Part shown: in pieces, positions 60,496 through 64,000 of the stretch | Numbering within the stretch: position 1 is the stretch's first letter | Layout of the letters: the number at the start of each line of letters is the position of its first letter | From: JAPPHA01 sp963662815 | GTDB taxonomy: Bacteria > Pseudomonadota > Alphaproteobacteria > Rhodobacterales > Rhodobacteraceae | Assembly: GCA_963662815.2 (NCBI GenBank) | Contig: CAXXWA010000032.1 | Location: 1-64,000 of the forward strand | Length of the DNA: 64,000 nt | Reading direction: 5' to 3' | Translations under genes and position numbers: made by a program | Notes under the pieces: generated by a model | Seen by the model: the letters and a program-made list of their open reading frames with translations, nothing else | Databases searched by the model: none | Told to the model about the DNA's origin: nothing

Positions 60496-62991
60496 GTGAG
60501 CTGGACCGTGGCGACGCTGTTTCGTTGGCTTTTTCGTGGTGTGCTCCTGCTCTTCGCGCTGATCTGCCTCGCCGGCCTGGCAGCCTATTATTTTGCGGGG
60601 AAATCGATTCCGGACTACACGGCCGAGAGATGGGTTGCCGGCATCGAACAGGATGTCGAGATCGTTCGCGATACGCATGGCGTGCCGCACATATTCGGTG
60701 CGACGGATCGCGACGTCTATTTTGCGCTCGGATACGTCCATGCACAGGATCGGCTCTGGCAAATGGAGGTCATGCGCCGGACGGCCCAGGGCAGGCTTTC
60801 GGAACTGTTCGGCAGTTCGACGACGCGAATCGACGAATTCGTGCGCCGGCTGGACCTGCACGAGCTTTCTCGGTCATCGCTCGCGCATCAGACGCCCGAG
60901 ACAATCGAAGCACTCGATGCTTACTCTGCGGGAGTGAATGCCTGGCTCAAAACGGTCAGCGAAGAGGCTCTCGGCCGCGGCGCGCCCGAATTCTTCATCT
61001 TCGGCAACGGACTCTTCGGTTCAGACATCTCACCGTGGTCGCCGGCTGACAGTTTGTCCGTCATCAAGCTGATGGCCCTCCGCCTCAGCACACATCTGCA
61101 AGGCGAGATCACGCGGGCGCAGTTGTCGCTTGTGCTCAATTCAGACATGCTTGATGACATCATGCCCGTCTCGCCCGGCAAGGCCTTTACGGCACTGCCC
61201 AGATACGCGGAGCTCGTTCCGGGCGCCGCCCCTGTACGGCAAGTCGACATTGCCCTCATTCCAGACAGTGAACTGGATCCGGTTCGTCCGCCGGGGCTGG
61301 GAGGAGCCTCGAATATCTGGGCGGCACAGCCTTCGCGGTCTGCATCCGGCGCTTCCCTGTTTGCCGCCGACCCCCATCTGGAACTCAGCGCGCCCGGAAT
61401 CTGGATGCTCGCCCGGCTAGAGTTCCCGGACGGCAGTGCGATCGGCGGGACGTTGCCGGGCATTCCCGCCGTACTGATCGGCCGGAACCGCCACATTGCA
61501 TGGGGCGTTGCATCGGCGCATGTCGACGATCTCGACGTCTACGTCGAGAAAATCAACCCGGAAGACCCGGACGAATACCTGTCTCCAGAAGGGTATGCCC
61601 CGTTCCGCAAGAAACGGGTCATCGTCGAGGTTCGCGGTCAGGAAAGCCGGACGCTTGACCTTCTGTGGACCAGGCGGGGGCCCGTCATCCCGAATCATCA
61701 CTTCGGATTGGGCCGAATCATGCCGGAAGGCCACGTTGCGAGCATCGCCTGGACCGCCCTGGACGCGGATGACAGTTCGATGAGCGCCGTCGTGAACCTC
61801 ATGCGGGCGACCAGCACCTTCGAAGCCCGGAACGCCGGCCGGCTGTTCAGGGCACCGGCGCAGAATCTTGTTGTCGCGGAGGAGAATACCGTTGCAATCC
61901 AGACCGTCGGTTCAATTCCTCTGCGCGCGGTCGAGCACGTGACTCGCGGACAGATGCCGTCGCCCGGCTGGATGGCGGAAAACCATTGGCGAGGGCGCCT
62001 TTCCTATTCGAGAAACCCCTACAGGCGGAATCCGGAAAGCGGAATCGTCGCCAATACCAACAACAAGACCACTGACGCTCCGTTTCCGTTTCACGTCAGC
62101 TACACATGGGGAGATTCGCAGCGAATCGAGCGTCTCAATCGCCTGATGAACGAGCGCGAGGTCCATACCAGGGACAGCTTCGTGGAGACGCAGCTTGATG
62201 TCGTTTCTTTCACGGCACGATCGCTCGTGCCGCTGATCGCCCGCGACCTTTGGTACGCCGACGATCCCGCGCCTTCTGGGACGCTTGAACGCAAACGGCA
62301 GGAAGCGCTTGACCTGCTCGCGAAGTGGAACGGCGAAATGGACAGCCATCTACCCGAACCGCTCATCTACGCTGCGTGGATGCGCAACCTTCAGACCCGG
62401 CTCGCGGAAGACGAACTCGGGAGCCTGATAGAAGAATTGCCGCGCCCCGTCCCGGTCTTCATCGAGCGCGTGTTTCGCGACTTCGAAGGCGCATCCCGCT
62501 GGTGCGATGTGCAACAGACGTCGCGCATCGAGACCTGTCAGGAGGTCTCGCGCCAAGCGCTTGACGCCGCGCTTATCGAACTGACTGAGGAATACGGCGA
62601 CCGGATCACCAGCTGGCGCTGGGGCCTGGCGCACCAGGCACGCCACGATCATGCTGCGCTCGGGCGCCTGCCGATTCTGTCGTGGTTCTCGAACATCCGG
62701 CAGGAAACGTCCGGCGGAGACAATACGCTGCAGCGGGGCGGCATGACCGGAAGCGGCAAGACGCCGTATGCAAGCGTTCACGCCGCGGGATTGCGGGTCG
62801 TCGTCGACTTTTCGGACCCGGACAGCTCACTCTACATCATCTCGACCGGCCAGTCCGGCCACCCTTTTTCCAGGCACTACGACGATCTTGCGCAACTCTG
62901 GCGCCGTGGCGAATACATTCCCATGTCGCTTGATCCCGAATTCGCGAGATCCGCAGCAACCGGCGCGACATGGCTGCGCCCGGCGCGCTGA
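60496..62991 (+). CDS. Penicillin acylase family Ntn-hydrolase
   Basis: An 831-residue precursor of an N-terminal-nucleophile amidohydrolase (penicillin G acylase, acyl-homoserine lactone acylase and related enzymes). Residues about 10-33 form a membrane anchor or uncleaved signal (LFRGVLLLFALICLAGLAAY). The alpha chain has DTHGVPHIFGATDRDVYFALG followed by HAQDRLWQME. The expected self-cleavage site is at GGASNIWA, making Ser272 the nucleophile. The residue before it is Ala where most members have Gly. Translation starts at a GTG at 60496. Substrates in the family range from beta-lactams to quorum-sensing lactones and peptides, so the true one is open. Confidence 0.9.
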   Translation: MSWTVATLFRWLFRGVLLLFALICLAGLAAYYFAGKSIPDYTAERWVAGIEQDVEIVRDTHGVPHIFGATDRDVYFALGYVHAQDRLWQMEVMRRTAQGRLSELFGSSTTRIDEFVRRLDLHELSRSSLAHQTPETIEALDAYSAGVNAWLKTVSEEALGRGAPEFFIFGNGLFGSDISPWSPADSLSVIKLMALRLSTHLQGEITRAQLSLVLNSDMLDDIMPVSPGKAFTALPRYAELVPGAAPVRQVDIALIPDSELDPVRPPGLGGASNIWAAQPSRSASGASLFAADPHLELSAPGIWMLARLEFPDGSAIGGTLPGIPAVLIGRNRHIAWGVASAHVDDLDVYVEKINPEDPDEYLSPEGYAPFRKKRVIVEVRGQESRTLDLLWTRRGPVIPNHHFGLGRIMPEGHVASIAWTALDADDSSMSAVVNLMRATSTFEARNAGRLFRAPAQNLVVAEENTVAIQTVGSIPLRAVEHVTRGQMPSPGWMAENHWRGRLSYSRNPYRRNPESGIVANTNNKTTDAPFPFHVSYTWGDSQRIERLNRLMNEREVHTRDSFVETQLDVVSFTARSLVPLIARDLWYADDPAPSGTLERKRQEALDLLAKWNGEMDSHLPEPLIYAAWMRNLQTRLAEDELGSLIEELPRPVPVFIERVFRDFEGASRWCDVQQTSRIETCQEVSRQALDAALIELTEEYGDRITSWRWGLAHQARHDHAALGRLPILSWFSNIRQETSGGDNTLQRGGMTGSGKTPYASVHAAGLRVVVDFSDPDSSLYIISTGQSGHPFSRHYDDLAQLWRRGEYIPMSLDPEFARSAATGATWLRPAR

Positions 62992-63031
62992 GGTGCCGAT
63001 CACGGCGGCGGCGCTGTTCGGATTATGTCCA

Positions 63032-64000
63032 TCACGACAGGCAAGCTGTATCCGGCACCGGTCGCGGACGCGACGCGGCTTCTGCAAAGCGCAGCCTGAA
63101 ATTGCTGGACTGGGCCGGCGACCATAGCACATCAATCTCGAAGCCCGTCGCAATTTGACGTTCCTCGCGCACGACGCGGTTCTCGTAGAGCCAGGCCCTC
63201 TGTCTCGCCTCGGCGTATTCCAGAGTTATCGTATCCGTTTCCAGGGAGTCATCGAGCATGCTGTCGAGATGCCTTGCGAGCGCTTCCGTCCCTTCTCCGC
63301 TCAGAGCAGATACGGGAAGTGCCCGCCGCCCCCGGCCGGCCCGCTTGGCGATCACGTCCGCGTCCTCTGCGGCAAGTCGATCGATCTTGTTCCAGACCTC
63401 GACAACCCGGCCGTCGCTATCGGAATCCACGCCAATCTCCTTCAGCGTCCTGCTGACGGTTGCGGCTTGAACACTCGTGTCGGGATGCCCGATGTCGCGA
63501 ACGTGGAGGATGGCGTCCGCTTCGCATACGTGTTCCAGGGTTGCGCGAAACGCCGCCACGATCTGAGTCGGAAGATTGGATATGAACCCGACCGTGTCGG
63601 CGAGGAGAGCATTTCGGCCGGATGGAAGTTCCAGAGCGCGCGTCGTGGGGTCGAGCGTGGCGAAGGGCATGTTCGACGCATGAACGCGCGCATCGGTCAA
63701 CAGGTTGAAGAGAGTTGACTTGCCAGCGTTTGTGTAGCCGACCAGTGCGACCAGCGGAAGGGACTTTCGCTTGCGCCCGGCCTGGTGAAGGCCGCGCGTC
63801 CGCCTGACCTTCTCGAGGCGCGTGCGAATGCGTGCTGTCAGATCGTCTATCGCCCGCTGGTCGGACTCGATCTGGGTTTCGCCAGCGCCGCCCACGAAAC
63901 CGAGCGCGCCGCGTTGCCGTTCCAGGTGCGTCCAGCGGCGAACGAGACGGGACTTCTGGTAGAGGAGGCGGGCCAGTTCCACTTGCAGGACGCCTTCCCT
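63032..64000 (-). CDS. hflX: GTPase HflX (5' end beyond the window)
   Basis: About 320 residues of the ribosome-associated GTPase HflX; the gene continues past the right edge. It splits or rescues stalled ribosomes. Visible are the end of the N-terminal domain (GALGFVGGAGETQIESDQR), the G1 loop GYTNAGKSTLFN, the switch II DTVGFISNLP, WNKIDRL as G4, and the C-terminal AWLYENRVVREE. The start codon is not in this window, and the frame is open to the last base. The gene is convergent with the penicillin-acylase gene, 40 bases apart. Confidence 0.93.
   Translation of the reverse strand, partial: REGVLQVELARLLYQKSRLVRRWTHLERQRGALGFVGGAGETQIESDQRAIDDLTARIRTRLEKVRRTRGLHQAGRKRKSLPLVALVGYTNAGKSTLFNLLTDARVHASNMPFATLDPTTRALELPSGRNALLADTVGFISNLPTQIVAAFRATLEHVCEADAILHVRDIGHPDTSVQAATVSRTLKEIGVDSDSDGRVVEVWNKIDRLAAEDADVIAKRAGRGRRALPVSALSGEGTEALARHLDSMLDDSLETDTITLEYAEARQRAWLYENRVVREERQIATGFEIDVLWSPAQSSNFRLRFAEAASRPRPVPDTACLS

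Noticed and set aside
1..64000. CRISPR arrays, rRNA or tRNA genes
   Set aside because: No regularly spaced repeats and no conserved rRNA or full tRNA cloverleaf were seen on reading through the window.

Overview
The window is about 60% GC and looks like a chromosomal piece of an alphaproteobacterium, probably a Rhodobacterales-like one (inference). Supporting features are the rpsB-tsf pair, the many ABC and TRAP uptake systems, the IorA/IorB architecture, Mfd, HflX, HemB and PsuK/PsuG. No rRNA, tRNA or CRISPR array was found. Intact genes are mixed with many decaying ones (a TonB receptor, a polyketide synthase piece, a GntR regulator, two serine recombinases, a Fic protein and an HNH nuclease), plus one ISNCY-type insertion sequence. 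That mix suggests recent gene loss, as in a host-associated lineage (inference).

Layout. 0-4.4 kb: tail of a GntR regulator, a NitT/TauT-type ABC operon with two permeases, and a thioesterase. 4.4-8.8 kb: an accessory island with a Fic fragment joined to an HNH fragment, the ISNCY element and three small phage-like genes. 8.8-13.2 kb: acetyl-CoA synthetase, GAPDH and a LacI regulator. 13.4-20.7 kb: TonB receptor pseudogene, a P450 / DUF1989 / NCS2 permease group, and a region of gene debris with a ketosynthase relic. 20.7-24.9 kb: TRAP transporter, cupin and type II dehydroquinase. 25-27 kb: two recombinase relics around a DUF1801 gene. 27-31 kb: tsf, rpsB, psuK and psuG. 31-40 kb: DUF502 protein, YejA-like binding protein, a candidate small RNA, a FrnE-like thioredoxin-fold protein, a Bcr/CflA exporter and mfd. 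40.4-42 kb: a decaying GntR / tautomerase / aminotransferase locus. 42-56 kb: a large catabolic cluster. 56-64 kb: TIGR04076 protein, hemB, SYLF lipoprotein, rpe, a beta-hydroxyacid dehydrogenase, a penicillin-acylase-family enzyme and hflX (cut by the window edge).

The most interesting part is 42.1-56.1 kb. On the minus strand, an indolepyruvate-type ferredoxin oxidoreductase (iorA, iorB) is coupled to one long frame joining a kynureninase-like PLP enzyme to a formamidase-like cyclase. Divergently, an aldo/keto reductase leads into a complete branched-chain-type ABC importer, a RidA protein, an SRPBCC protein and a second aldo/keto reductase fused to another RidA domain. Together they read as an uptake-plus-degradation route for an amino-acid-like, possibly tryptophan- or kynurenine-derived, compound. 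Substrate and pathway are inference; I do not recognise the whole set as a described pathway.
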